Positions 1 to 9,403 of a DNA stretch of 64,000 bases are shown one piece after another. The position numbers were made by a program, and so were the translations under genes. A model generated the notes under the pieces. The model saw only the letters and a list, made by a program, of their open reading frames with translations. It was not told the origin of the DNA and did no database searches. The stretch spans positions 558,001-622,000 of the forward strand of contig CAJXPB010000001.1 of assembly GCA_913057905.1 (NCBI GenBank), written 5' to 3'. This DNA is from an uncultured Pseudomonadota bacterium. Lineage in GTDB: Bacteria > Myxococcota_A > Bradymonadia > Bradymonadales > Bradymonadaceae. Position 1 is the stretch's first letter. Each line of letters starts with the position of its first letter.

Positions 1-1202
1 TCGCCGATGTCGGCCTTCGCCGATTCACCCGGCTTCAGGCCCGCCAACTCCTTGCGGACCACGTCGGTATCGACGACGCGGAAGTCCCCGGCATCGGCCA
101 GACCTCTCGCCAGAGTCGACTTCCCGGTTCCGGGAAGCCCTCCGACGAGGACCAACGCCGGTCGCCGACGAGCCGATTCCAGACGCCCCAGCCCCACCAT
201 CCAGTGGCGCCTGGCCTTTGACCGTGCTTCGTCTCGGTCGGCCTCGTCGACCTCCTCCTCCAGCGCCTTCAGCCCCGATACCTTTGCCCGCACGGCCGCC
301 CGATAGGCCACGTACAGGTCGACCAATTCCGTCGACTGCTCCTCCTGGGCGGCTTCCAGATAGGTCGCCACAAACTCGTTCGACAGCTTCCGATACCCAT
401 GAGCCTCCAGGTCCATCGCCAAAAACGCGATGTCGGCAATGGGATCGGCGTAGCGGAACGCATCGTTGAACTCCACGCAATCGATAATTGAGAGCCGTTC
501 GGTCTCTTCGTCGCCCAGAAAATAGACGTGCTCGAGGCGAAGGTCGCCGTGAGTATCGCGGATGACACCCGCGCGACTCCGATCGGCGATTCGGTCGCGA
601 AGACGTCTCAATTCCGACCGTGTCAGTGTCTCAAATCGCTCGAACACCGACTCGCTGACGCAGGTGCCGACCTGCTCACGGGAGTCGTCGAAGTTGTCCA
701 ACATATTCGCCGACACCGCCTCAGGCGAGGCATACTCCGCGATCTCGGGTCCCGTCGAAGCATCGGCGTAGAAGTCGGCGAGCCGGTGGGCGACCCGTCT
801 CAATCTCGACCGAATCGCTTCACCCCCCCGGTTCTCGCGCAGTCGCGACTCGAGGTTGGCCTCCGGGGGAAGCCGCTCCATCTGAACGGCCCACTCCCGG
901 ACCGCTCCGTCGCCGTCGACGACCAAGCCCGAATCGAGATCGCCGGTGATCGGTACGAGTCCATGATAAACGCCCGGCGCAAGACGGCGGTTTAGGTCGA
1001 CCTCACGGCGACAGAAGTGTTTTCGTCGCCGGAGGGTCGAGTAGTCGACGAATCCAAAATCGACCGGCTTTTTGATCTTGTAGGCGCGGTCGCCTGCCAG
1101 AAACACGACCGAAATATGGGTCTGATGGATCTCGACATCTTCAGGCGAGTGCGGATAGCTTTCGGGGCGGCGCAATTCAGTGATCAGATCCGGAAGGTCC
1201 AT
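1..1202 (-). CDS. Aminoglycoside-phosphotransferase-like protein fused to a P-loop kinase (3' end cut by window edge)
   Basis: The reading frame starts at the ATG at 1202 (MDLPDLITELRRPESY) and stays open to the window edge, so about 400 residues are seen and the C-terminus is missing. The N-terminal part looks like a phosphotransferase of the APH/choline kinase fold. It has a nucleotide-binding Lys region (FLAGDRAYKIKKP), a catalytic-loop-like THGDLRLEH (His218, Asp220) and a metal-site-like IIDCVEF. A second nucleotide-binding domain follows with Walker A GLPGTGKST (Lys361). This matches the family annotated as bifunctional aminoglycoside phosphotransferase/ATP-binding protein. The substrate is unknown and antibiotic resistance should not be assumed. 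The gene is divergent from the kinase at 1408, with 205 bp between them. Family assignment is firm and function is open. Confidence 0.85.
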   Translation of the reverse strand, partial: MDLPDLITELRRPESYPHSPEDVEIHQTHISVVFLAGDRAYKIKKPVDFGFVDYSTLRRRKHFCRREVDLNRRLAPGVYHGLVPITGDLDSGLVVDGDGAVREWAVQMERLPPEANLESRLRENRGGEAIRSRLRRVAHRLADFYADASTGPEIAEYASPEAVSANMLDNFDDSREQVGTCVSESVFERFETLTRSELRRLRDRIADRSRAGVIRDTHGDLRLEHVYFLGDEETERLSIIDCVEFNDAFRYADPIADIAFLAMDLEAHGYRKLSNEFVATYLEAAQEEQSTELVDLYVAYRAAVRAKVSGLKALEEEVDEADRDEARSKARRHWMVGLGRLESARRRPALVLVGGLPGTGKSTLARGLADAGDFRVVDTDVVRKELAGLKPGESAKADIG

Positions 1203-1407
1203 CAACCGTCTCCATCCGTCGGGGTCAAGTCTGTGCCGCAGCGAGGGTAACGTAGACGGGCCGGCAAAGTCGACGACAACCCAGAATCTGGCAGCGCCCC
1301 GGCGCGGTACTCGAGCCGATGCGCCGGCTCGATTTGCGTTTTGCGCTCGTTAGCGTATTCTTGAAGTCCGCTTCGATTGAAAGGGCGTAACTTGGGACAG
1401 TCACTCT

Positions 1408-3270
1408 ATGTCCACTGAGAACGCGGGCCTGGACAACGCAGACACGGCGCAATGGTCGGAAGATGCCCGGCTCCAGCACACCTGTATCTTCTGCTACACG
1501 GCTTTTGACGAAAACTCAGAGAGTTGCCCGACCTGCGGATCCGACCGTCCCGACCAGGGATGGACCCGCACCGAGACGCGGCCCGACCCTTGGCTTGGGC
1601 GGTCCCTGGCCGACCGATACCGACTTGTACAGAGACTTGGACGAGGCTCTGCCGGCGATGTCTACCGGGCGACCAAACCGCACATCGACGGACAATGGGC
1701 GATCAAAATGATCGTCACTCAGGGAGAGGGGGCCGACAGTGGGGGACGCACCCAGCGCGAACGCGCCGTCCGCGAGGTGCAGATACTCAGTTCGATCCCC
1801 AATCCCCACATTGTCGACTTTCACGACCTTCTGGAACTGCCCGGCGGCGTCCTCGCGGTCGTCATGGACTTCGTCGATGGCTCTCATCTGGGCGAGCTGC
1901 TCGCCTCGTGTGAACGATGCTCGATCGCACGGGCCGCACGCATCGCCACCGATATCGCCAGCGGACTGCGCGACGTCCATGCCCGAGGCGTCGTCCACCG
2001 CGATCTGAAGCCCGCCAACGTCATGATCCACAGTCCCGGGACCGAGGCGGAGTTCGCCGAACTCATCGACTTCGGGATCGCCCGATTCCAGGGCGAAAGC
2101 CAACAGACCGTCGGATTCATCGGCACACCGCGCTACACGAGCCCCGAACAGGCGCGTGGGGAGCGCGCCGGCCCCTCCAGCGACATCTACAATCTGGGCA
2201 TGTTGCTGCACCACATGCTCGCCGGGTCGCCTCCGTTCCCCCAGGACGACATCAAGGAATTGTTGAAGGCTCACAGTGCGGAAAAACCGCCCACGCTCAA
2301 GGAGTCCAGCGGCGGCATCGAGTTTCCCGAGGGGCTGGAGGAGATCGTGGCGTCGATGCTCGCCAAACATCCGGCGGATCGCCCGAATGGCATGAAGGCC
2401 GTCGTCGAACAACTCCAGGCCTTCGTCGACTACGACGAGTCCGGGGAGCCCGACGATCCGGATCCCTCGGCGACAGAACCCGGTTTCGAAGGCTCGCCCC
2501 AATCCGGCATACATCGGCGGCCCGGCGGACTCGATGATACCAGCTCCCAGCCGGCATCGGAGATGGACTCGCCCCGAGATCAAGCCCCCTTTACCCGCCA
2601 GTCGACGGACGTATTCGACTTTTCCCCGGAGGGCTACGTCGCCTTCCGGGATGAAGACAACTCCGTACGTGTGACGTCCCCGTCGGGCAGTTATGACTCC
2701 GTCGTCCTGGAACCCTCGGAATCGGTGACCGCCGTCTCGTTTGCCGGCGACCACCTCCTGGTTGGACAGTCCGATGGCACGGTCGCTGCCTACGACTTGG
2801 AGACCCGACACTTCGAAGAATTGATGGACGACGGACCGACCGAAGCCGCCTCGGCGGTCGCTCAGGACCGCGATGGTGGCATTCTGGTGACCGGATTCTC
2901 CTCGGGCATCGTGGTCTTTCGGGGGCACTCCTCTTCGGGCCGTATCTGGCGCCCCCTCTCGGATGGCGCCCCGGTCATCGACCTGGCGGTCCATGCGGAC
3001 GGAAATGTCGCGGTCATTCGCGAAGACGGGCAAGTCGAGCTGTACAACCTCTCGGATTCTCACCGCGAGACGAAGCTGTCGCACCAGCACGACTCGGTGA
3101 TGCCCATCGAGGTCGTCTTCTCCGGAGACGGGTATCTGCTGGCTGTCCGGCTCTCCGATGGTACCGCCGACATCTACAATACGGTCGATGCGCAGCGCGT
3201 CGGACGTATCGAAAACATTCCGGAAAACACCTCGGAGGTCTTCGACTCTATCTCCTCCGATGGCGACTGA
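1408..3270 (+). CDS. Ser/Thr protein kinase with N-terminal zinc ribbon and C-terminal propeller-like domain
   Basis: This 620-residue protein begins with a four-Cys zinc ribbon (CIFC at 26-29, CPTC at 40-43). A Hanks-type kinase domain follows, about residues 69-340. Its key residues are intact: glycine loop GRGSAG, VAIK-type Lys100 (WAIK), HRDLKPAN with Asp199, IDFG with Asp221, and an activation/substrate segment GTPRYTSPEQ. An acidic Pro/Ser-rich linker leads to about 220 residues with recurring short strand patterns (FDFSPEGYVAFRDED, VSFAGDHLLVGQSDG, VAVIREDGQVELYN), which read like WD40/propeller blades. No transmembrane helix is visible, so it is probably cytosolic. It is predicted to be an active kinase whose propeller recruits partners. 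The partners and the signal are unknown. Confidence 0.9.
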   Translation: MSTENAGLDNADTAQWSEDARLQHTCIFCYTAFDENSESCPTCGSDRPDQGWTRTETRPDPWLGRSLADRYRLVQRLGRGSAGDVYRATKPHIDGQWAIKMIVTQGEGADSGGRTQRERAVREVQILSSIPNPHIVDFHDLLELPGGVLAVVMDFVDGSHLGELLASCERCSIARAARIATDIASGLRDVHARGVVHRDLKPANVMIHSPGTEAEFAELIDFGIARFQGESQQTVGFIGTPRYTSPEQARGERAGPSSDIYNLGMLLHHMLAGSPPFPQDDIKELLKAHSAEKPPTLKESSGGIEFPEGLEEIVASMLAKHPADRPNGMKAVVEQLQAFVDYDESGEPDDPDPSATEPGFEGSPQSGIHRRPGGLDDTSSQPASEMDSPRDQAPFTRQSTDVFDFSPEGYVAFRDEDNSVRVTSPSGSYDSVVLEPSESVTAVSFAGDHLLVGQSDGTVAAYDLETRHFEELMDDGPTEAASAVAQDRDGGILVTGFSSGIVVFRGHSSSGRIWRPLSDGAPVIDLAVHADGNVAVIREDGQVELYNLSDSHRETKLSHQHDSVMPIEVVFSGDGYLLAVRLSDGTADIYNTVDAQRVGRIENIPENTSEVFDSISSDGD

Positions 3271-3286
3271 GTGCCCCGCGTCGCCG

Positions 3287-3739
3287 TCAATCCGCCTCGG
3301 TTTCTTCCTCCTGCTCGCGGACCGGCACTTCCGGTTCGGCTTCTTCGCTCTCTAGCTCCGGCGTCTCGACGTCCGCGTCTCTGTCGTCTTCGCCAATGGA
3401 CGTCCCTTTCAGACGCACGACCAGCCCCTTGCCCTTCTCGAAGCGCACTTCGAAGTTCAGCGGATAGGTCAACTCACCCCAGCGCGCCTTCGTCTGGGTT
3501 TCATAAATCGGCAATTGCACCGACTTCGGGGTGCCTTCGGGCCCCATTCGTACAACGCACTCTTTGACGACCACTTCATTCCCCGAGCGGTCGGTGATCA
3601 CACACCGGGCGTTTTCATTCCCCTCGATATCCGCCGTTTCAGCATCCTTGGTGGTCGCACATCCCGCCATGCCCAACAGACAGGCCATCGTGCTCATCCA
3701 GAGAAGTCGAACGGGGCGGGATTCTGTCGGGTCGAACAT
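3287..3739 (-). CDS. Small acidic lipoprotein, unknown function
   Basis: Translation from ATG 3739 gives 150 residues. This start is preferred over the one at 3778 because GAGG lies about 9 nt upstream and the product then begins with a plausible lipoprotein signal (hydrophobic stretch, lipobox LGMAGC, Cys27). The mature part has a region of predicted strands (ITDRSGNEVVVKECVVRM, TYPLNFEVRFEKGKGLVVR) and ends in a Glu/Asp-rich tail. I do not recognise a family. It converges on the kinase gene, with 16 bp between stop codons, and diverges from the stress-protein genes. Confidence 0.75.
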   Translation of the reverse strand: MFDPTESRPVRLLWMSTMACLLGMAGCATTKDAETADIEGNENARCVITDRSGNEVVVKECVVRMGPEGTPKSVQLPIYETQTKARWGELTYPLNFEVRFEKGKGLVVRLKGTSIGEDDRDADVETPELESEEAEPEVPVREQEEETEAD

Positions 3740-3903
3740 TATTGAAACCTCACAGGGGTGGACGAACTCACGGTTCATTCGAAATATTACTCAGAGCCGC
3801 GTCTTTTCGAAGCGACATTCATACAACAATCGTTCGGATTCTCGAATATCGTGTGTACAGTATGCATGTCCGATAGACTCGTCGTTCGACTCGGGAGCTC
3901 TCG

Positions 3904-4842
3904 ATGACTGTATTGGTGGGAACCGACCTGTCAGAATCCTCCGGGTTCGCTGTTCGGGCAGCGGCCGCCGTCGCATCACTGACCGGCGACAACCTCGAGA
4001 TTCTGTATGCCCTGGAGAGCGCTGACTCCGATGCGTTCTGGAGACGGTTCGTCTCGACACCCTGGGAAGAGCCGAAGGCCCTGAAGAAGGCGGCCAAAAA
4101 ACGTCTCGACGAACGACTCGACGCGGAATTTGCCGACGACTTCGAAGGCCTGACCGTTCGCACCGACGTCGTTTTGGACCGGGCCGACGACGCGCTGACT
4201 CACCGGGCGGAATCCGACGACATCGAACTGTTGGTGGTCGGAAAGACCGGCCGCGCCGCGCTGACCCAGGCACTGCTGGGAAGTACCGCCGAAAACGTCG
4301 TGCGAAGCGCCGAGGTCCCGGTGTGGGTCATTCCTCCCGATGTCGATGCCTCGGATATTCGGCACATTCTGGCGCCTGTCGATCTCTCCCAGGCGAGTCG
4401 CTCAAATCTCAAGGAGAGTGCTGAGTGGGCCCGGGTCTTCGACGCCGAACTGACGGTCCTCCATTCGCTGTCGCCTCCTCCGTCGAGTCTCAACCCCGGC
4501 GAGATCGAGGCAACCAGCGGCGACCTCGACCACTATCGTTTCGAGGGGCGACAGCGCCTCGAGGAATTCGTCGCGTCGACCCTCGGCCCTCAACACGGTG
4601 CCGAGCTCAAGCTCACCCTGGAAGCCCCATTTTCAGCCATTCTGGAGACCGCCGACGACATCGATGCCGACCTGCTCGTGATGTCGACCCACGGGCGTAG
4701 CGGCCTCTCCCGTCTGTTGATGGGGAGTACGACGGCAAAGGTCCTGCGACGGACCGAACGGCCACTGTTGACGGTTCGCCCCCAAGAAGATGGACCCCTG
4801 GAAAGTGCGGACACCCCCGCACGGGAGGAGACGACACAATGA
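3904..4842 (+). CDS. Universal stress protein, tandem UspA domains (copy 1 of 3)
   Basis: The 312 residues form two consecutive Usp domains. Each has the nucleotide-binding signature G-x2-G-x9-G-S/T: GKTGRAALTQALLGST in the first half and THGRSGLSRLLMGST in the second. That points to ATP-binding UspA-type domains, used in bacteria as cytosolic stress or energy-state effectors. The start has a good GGGAG ribosome site 8 nt upstream. The stop overlaps the next gene's start as ATGA (4839-4842), so the pair is translationally coupled. The first of three similar genes in a row. Confidence 0.93.
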   Translation: MTVLVGTDLSESSGFAVRAAAAVASLTGDNLEILYALESADSDAFWRRFVSTPWEEPKALKKAAKKRLDERLDAEFADDFEGLTVRTDVVLDRADDALTHRAESDDIELLVVGKTGRAALTQALLGSTAENVVRSAEVPVWVIPPDVDASDIRHILAPVDLSQASRSNLKESAEWARVFDAELTVLHSLSPPPSSLNPGEIEATSGDLDHYRFEGRQRLEEFVASTLGPQHGAELKLTLEAPFSAILETADDIDADLLVMSTHGRSGLSRLLMGSTTAKVLRRTERPLLTVRPQEDGPLESADTPAREETTQ

Positions 4843-5744
4843 CTGTGCTCGCTGCCACGGATTTCTCGGACGCCTCCAAGAATGCGACGCGCCTCGCCTC
4901 GAATGAGGCTCGCCGCAGAGGCGACAAGCTCGTGCTTCTGCATTGCCTCGAATCGGCTGTCGACGACAGCCCCTGGCGCCATCTCTCGGAGATGTCCCGA
5001 GATCCGAAGTCCAAGCTCTGGAAATCGGCCCGAACACACCTTCAGAGGGTCTACGAGGATGCCGTGCCCGCACGAGAACGGCCGGACCACGTGGAGCTTC
5101 GGGTCATTCCCGAATACGCCGACGACGGGATTCGCAAGGTGCTTCAGGAAGGCGGGATCGATCTCGTCGTCGTCGGAGCCACCGGGTCCGGTCGCGTGGC
5201 AAACTTCTTTTTGGGGAGCACGGCCGAGGACATCGCCAGAATCAGCCCCTCCCCGGTGTTGGTCGTGCCGGACAACGCGCCGAGCGGCCCGTTCGAACGC
5301 ATCGTCGCCCCGGTCGACTTCACCGAGTGCAGCACCCACAGCCTGAAACGAGCCGTCGAACTGGCCCGCCGCGACGACGCCTTGCTGACTATCGTGCACG
5401 GATACCTCTTGCCCGTCACCGGCACGACGTATCTGCCCAGTCAGATCCCGCCGGAGACGATCCAGGAATTCGAAGAGCAGCGCCGGCAGCGAATGGCGGA
5501 CTTCGTCGATGGCTTTGACCTCGAAGGGGTCGACTGGGACACCGTGCTCGATGTCGGCTCCCCCCACAACGTCATCGTCGACACGGCCGACGAGCAAGAT
5601 GCAGACCTGATCGCCATGGGAACGCACGGGCGGCGCGGCATGCGGCGTTTCTTTCTGGGTTCCAATGCGGTCAAGGTCCTGCGCCGCATGCCCTGTTCCG
5701 TCATGACAGTCCGAACGCCCGATTCAGATAAACCTTCAGACTAA
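4839..5744 (+). CDS. Universal stress protein, tandem UspA domains (copy 2 of 3)
   Basis: The 301-residue protein has two Usp domains, each with an intact ATP-binding signature (GATGSGRVANFFLGST and THGRRGMRRFFLGSN). The start overlaps the stop of the preceding gene by four bases. The next gene follows after 9 bp with its own ribosome site, so all three are probably one transcript. Copies 2 and 3 resemble each other more than either resembles copy 1 in the second signature (THGRRG...RFFLGS), which suggests stepwise duplication. Confidence 0.93.
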   Translation: MTVLAATDFSDASKNATRLASNEARRRGDKLVLLHCLESAVDDSPWRHLSEMSRDPKSKLWKSARTHLQRVYEDAVPARERPDHVELRVIPEYADDGIRKVLQEGGIDLVVVGATGSGRVANFFLGSTAEDIARISPSPVLVVPDNAPSGPFERIVAPVDFTECSTHSLKRAVELARRDDALLTIVHGYLLPVTGTTYLPSQIPPETIQEFEEQRRQRMADFVDGFDLEGVDWDTVLDVGSPHNVIVDTADEQDADLIAMGTHGRRGMRRFFLGSNAVKVLRRMPCSVMTVRTPDSDKPSD

Positions 5745-5753
5745 GGAGCCTTC

Positions 5754-6632
5754 ATGTCCGTTCTGGTGCCCATCGACTTTTCGGAAAACTCGGCTGCCGC
5801 CCTCCGAACGGCGGCCGACGAAGCGCGCAAACGCGAGACCTCACTGGCGCTTCTTCACTGTGTCGATTCGGTCGACGAACGCTGGGATCTCGCCGAGGGA
5901 AAAGGCCCGGGAAACATCGACGACGTCTCCGGGGCGGCGGCCGAGAAACTCAAGGCATTCGCCGACGATCATCTCTCCGAGGACTCCCCGGCCATCGAAG
6001 AATACCGGGTCGTCGAAGATCACGCGGCCACCGGCATCCATGCTCTTGAACAAGAGGGCCAATACGAACTCCTGGTCCTCGGCGCCACCGGCGCCGGTGC
6101 GGTCGCCCAGTTCTTTCTGGGCAGTACGGCCGAAGAAGTGATTCGTTCCAGCGATGCCCCGGTCCTCGTCGTCCCGGACGGTGACTACGACCCGATCGAC
6201 GAGGTCCTCGCCCCCATCGACCTGTCGGAATGTAGCCGCCAATCCTTGCAGGCCGCCGTCGAGTTGGCACGCCGCGAGGATGCTCACCTGACCATCATTC
6301 ACGCCTCCAATCTGCCCACCGGCGCGATGCTGCTGATGGGACGTGAGCCCCAGCAGCAGGATATCGACGAACACCGATCGGCCCGTTCCGAGCAGCTCCA
6401 AGAATTTCTGGAGGACGTCGACCTCGAAGGCGTCGACTACGACGTCGAATTCCGGTTCGGCCATCCCGAACGGGAGTTGTTGTCGTTCGTCGACGAACAT
6501 CCGGTCGACCGCATCGTGATGGGCACCCACGGACGCCGGGGATTCGACCGCTTCTTTCTTGGAAGTACAGCCGCCAAAATTCTGCGCAAGATCCCCTGCC
6601 CGGTGATGACCATCCGGCATCGTGAGGACTAA
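5754..6632 (+). CDS. Universal stress protein, tandem UspA domains (copy 3 of 3)
   Basis: The 292 residues again form two Usp domains with signatures GATGAGAVAQFFLGST and THGRRGFDRFFLGST. AAGGAG lies just upstream of the ATG. The protein is rich in Asp and Glu, like its neighbours. It completes a run of three genes, giving six Usp domains in 2.7 kb. The subtilase gene follows closely, so it may share this transcript. Family assignment is firm; the particular stress sensed cannot be read from the sequence. Confidence 0.93.
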   Translation: MSVLVPIDFSENSAAALRTAADEARKRETSLALLHCVDSVDERWDLAEGKGPGNIDDVSGAAAEKLKAFADDHLSEDSPAIEEYRVVEDHAATGIHALEQEGQYELLVLGATGAGAVAQFFLGSTAEEVIRSSDAPVLVVPDGDYDPIDEVLAPIDLSECSRQSLQAAVELARREDAHLTIIHASNLPTGAMLLMGREPQQQDIDEHRSARSEQLQEFLEDVDLEGVDYDVEFRFGHPERELLSFVDEHPVDRIVMGTHGRRGFDRFFLGSTAAKILRKIPCPVMTIRHRED

Positions 6633-6709
6633 CCCCCGTGTTAGCGTGCTGTCGGAACGCGTCTTGAATGGATAAATGGGCGAGTAATCATCGCTCTGTC
6701 TCCGATAGG

Positions 6710-9403
6710 ATGTCGCCGATGGACCCGTTCGACGAACGCTCCGCCTCCGCCACTCCGATTCCGCTGCTGTTTGCCGTCTGTCTGGCACTCACAACGTCCG
6801 TGGCCCACGCGCAGACGTCCAACTCGACCGATGGGCGAGCGGATCCCGACCCCCGGATCAACCCATCTCCGGATCAGCCCGGGGATAAAATGGGGCCGCG
6901 CATCGGGATGGCCAAGACACTCATGCAGGATGGCGGGTTGGAAAACCCGATCCTCAGCATCGAAACCCCGATGAAGCCGATATCGGAGGATGGGATCGGT
7001 GCGACATTGCGGTTCGACGCTCCACCCGCGGACCCGACGCTCGAGCGTCTGCGCGAAGCCGGCATTCGATTCCAGACCCGCGACGATGGATCATTGGTCC
7101 GAGTCGGATCCATCTATTCGGCCTTCGTCCCCTGGGAGGCTTACGACGAACTCGAGGCGACGCCCAATCTCGAACGTGCCGAGGCCGCCTGGTTTCCCAG
7201 TCACGCCTCGCCCCTCGAAGATACCGGGAAACTGGTCGGCGCCGAGCAGATCCGGCGCCAGACGAACCTGGACCACAACGGAGAGGGGATCGTCATCGGC
7301 GATGTCGACAGCAATTTTGACATCTATCACCCTCACTTCTTCCGTGCAGACGGCGGGACATACCACTGGCGTGACCTCCAGAAGGACGGAGAAGCCCTCA
7401 TCACCCCCGGCACCGATGGAGTCGATGTCGACGGCAATGGAACCGTCGACGACGACGAGACCCTCAGAGTCATCGACGGAGCGACACTCGAGGGTTCCAG
7501 TGTCGACGGGGCGAACCAAACATTCGAGCCGCGGACCGACTGGCTTTATATCGACACGAACGGCGACGGTCGTCGGAATGTCGGAGCCGATGCGGGCTTC
7601 TCGGAGTCGACCCCCGCTTATGGCGAACCGATCTTCGTCGCCGATGACGTCGATCGCGACGGGACACTCGAGAAGGGCGAACCGCTGGTCCGACTCGACA
7701 CGCCGAAATTTCGTCGGGTGGTCCGTGGAGATGAGGTGTATCGACGCGGCGAAGACCTCATCGAATTCGGCATTCAGCCCCGCGATACGCGTCCCACCCA
7801 CGGAACCTCGACCATGAGTGTGCTTGTGGGCGGCCAGCCGAAGTACCACGACCGCGTCGGCCTGGCACCGGCCGCCGAAGTTGTGGGGTACGGCTATACG
7901 GGGATCGACAGAGACCGACGCAACCGGTGGGGGCATCATCTCAACTACCTTCAGGACGCCGGCGAGGGAGACGTCGATATCATGCTCCACGAATGGAGCG
8001 ACGTAAAATCGTCGGCCATGGATGGGTCGTCGAACGTCGAGACGGCGATGGACGAGCTGTCGTCCCAGGGCATCCTCCAGGTGACACCCATGGGGAACTT
8101 GAATACCTCCGGAAAACACACCGAAACCTCTCTGGAGCCGGGCCAGACGACCGAAGTCAGCGTCGAGGTGACCGAGGGCCTACAGCGACGCGGTCAAACG
8201 GTGCCATATCGTCTGATGACAATGGCGTTGTACTGGCGACAAAACGGCGATCTCGATCTCACGGTAACGTCACCGGCCGGTAACTCCCTCCAACTCGACG
8301 ACGGACCCTCGGAGCAGACCCTCGGCGACGCGACGGTCGCCTCTCAGACGACCGTCTCATCGGGCGGTACGCGCCATGCGGTTATCAACATCTACAACCG
8401 CAATGATCTGGCTCAGGGCGACTGGTCGGTCCAGATCGACGGCATCGAAAGGGCCGAAACGCTGGTGGGGCGACTCGGCGACGGATACACGAGCTGGGGC
8501 CGCGGCCTCGTCTGGAACGACGAGACCCGAAACCACGGTACCCTCTGCTTTCCCGCGTCGGCCGATTCCGCCATCGGCGTGGCCGCCTACGGCGCGAAGG
8601 GTCGCGGCGGTTCCGCAATCGGTGAACTACAGGGATATTCCTCTCGAGGTCCGCGCATCGACGGCAAACCGGTCGTCGACCTGACCGCCCCCTCCGATGC
8701 TCTGGCCGCATTCGGGCTCTCGCCCGCCTACCGGGATCAAGGATTCCGTCGAGGATGGTTCCGACAGTTCGGCGGGACCAGCGGCGCGGGTCCGCACGTC
8801 GCCGGCTCCGCGGCACTGTTGATGGATGCTCACCCAGATTGGAGCTCTTCGAAGATCAAACAGGAGCTTCGCGACCACGCCGTCACGAGCTCGCTGGAAC
8901 CCTTCGGTGAATCGCTGCCGAATCGCCACTGGGGAGCCGGTAAGATCGATGCGTACCGCGCGCTGACCGGCAACCCCGCCCCTGAGTTCACCGATGCTCC
9001 CTCGGCAGCCCTACAGGTCGACGTGGGCGGCTCGAAGGTAACCATCGATGCGTCGGGCTCCTCGGCCCCGCAGGCCGGCGCATTGGAGTACCGATTCGAC
9101 GTGGAAAACGACGGCGAATGGGATACCTCCTGGCGCGGCGACGCGACCGCCGAAGCACCGCTGTCGGCCTACGAGGACGACCGAAACGACTGGGCGCGCG
9201 TCGAGGTTCGGACCCAAAACGGCCTTCGCGACGGCGCCCTGACCTCCTTCGATATCCAGTCCGACCAGACGTCCCACTCATCGAGTGGCGGATGCGGTGG
9301 ATGCCGCACCTCCGACTCCAGGCCCATCTCCGGCAGTTGGCTCCTTGCCCTCGCCGGCCTTCTGGTGGCACGTTTCCGACGGAGCGACTTCCACCGAGGC
9401 TGA
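6710..9403 (+). CDS. Exported S8 (subtilisin-like) serine protease with MYXO-CTERM-like anchor
   Basis: I chose ATG 6710 because it gives a compact signal peptide ending near VAHAQ; an in-frame ATG at 6668 would add 14 residues. The subtilase triad is present: Asp200 in GDVDSNFDIYHPHF, His364 in THGTSTMSVLVGG, Ser691 in GGTSGAGPHVAG. Between Asp and His there are three Ca-binding-like loops (DVDGNGTVDDDE, DTNGDGRRN, DVDRDGTLEKGE). Between His and Ser there is an inserted beta-rich PPC/P-domain-like segment ending near GDWSVQIDG. The C-terminus has CGGC, a hydrophobic helix (SWLLALAGLLVA) and Arg residues, the layout of a MYXO-CTERM sorting signal. It is predicted to act on the cell surface. 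The stop overlaps the next gene's start. Confidence 0.9.
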   Translation: MSPMDPFDERSASATPIPLLFAVCLALTTSVAHAQTSNSTDGRADPDPRINPSPDQPGDKMGPRIGMAKTLMQDGGLENPILSIETPMKPISEDGIGATLRFDAPPADPTLERLREAGIRFQTRDDGSLVRVGSIYSAFVPWEAYDELEATPNLERAEAAWFPSHASPLEDTGKLVGAEQIRRQTNLDHNGEGIVIGDVDSNFDIYHPHFFRADGGTYHWRDLQKDGEALITPGTDGVDVDGNGTVDDDETLRVIDGATLEGSSVDGANQTFEPRTDWLYIDTNGDGRRNVGADAGFSESTPAYGEPIFVADDVDRDGTLEKGEPLVRLDTPKFRRVVRGDEVYRRGEDLIEFGIQPRDTRPTHGTSTMSVLVGGQPKYHDRVGLAPAAEVVGYGYTGIDRDRRNRWGHHLNYLQDAGEGDVDIMLHEWSDVKSSAMDGSSNVETAMDELSSQGILQVTPMGNLNTSGKHTETSLEPGQTTEVSVEVTEGLQRRGQTVPYRLMTMALYWRQNGDLDLTVTSPAGNSLQLDDGPSEQTLGDATVASQTTVSSGGTRHAVINIYNRNDLAQGDWSVQIDGIERAETLVGRLGDGYTSWGRGLVWNDETRNHGTLCFPASADSAIGVAAYGAKGRGGSAIGELQGYSSRGPRIDGKPVVDLTAPSDALAAFGLSPAYRDQGFRRGWFRQFGGTSGAGPHVAGSAALLMDAHPDWSSSKIKQELRDHAVTSSLEPFGESLPNRHWGAGKIDAYRALTGNPAPEFTDAPSAALQVDVGGSKVTIDASGSSAPQAGALEYRFDVENDGEWDTSWRGDATAEAPLSAYEDDRNDWARVEVRTQNGLRDGALTSFDIQSDQTSHSSSGGCGGCRTSDSRPISGSWLLALAGLLVARFRRSDFHRG

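Noticed and set aside
1..1202. Aminoglycoside resistance gene
   Set aside because: Only the fold-level phosphotransferase motifs are shared. The fusion to a P-loop kinase belongs to a broad family of unknown substrate.
1516..3090. 524-codon open frame antisense to the zinc-ribbon kinase
   Set aside because: It mirrors the kinase in a high-GC gene, has no recognisable motifs and shows shadow-like composition. The sense protein has complete kinase motifs.
9118..9402. Longer start for the ATC-hydrolase-like gene inside the protease gene
   Set aside because: The added 95 residues are an out-of-frame reading of the conserved protease C-terminus. The TGATG start is sufficient.
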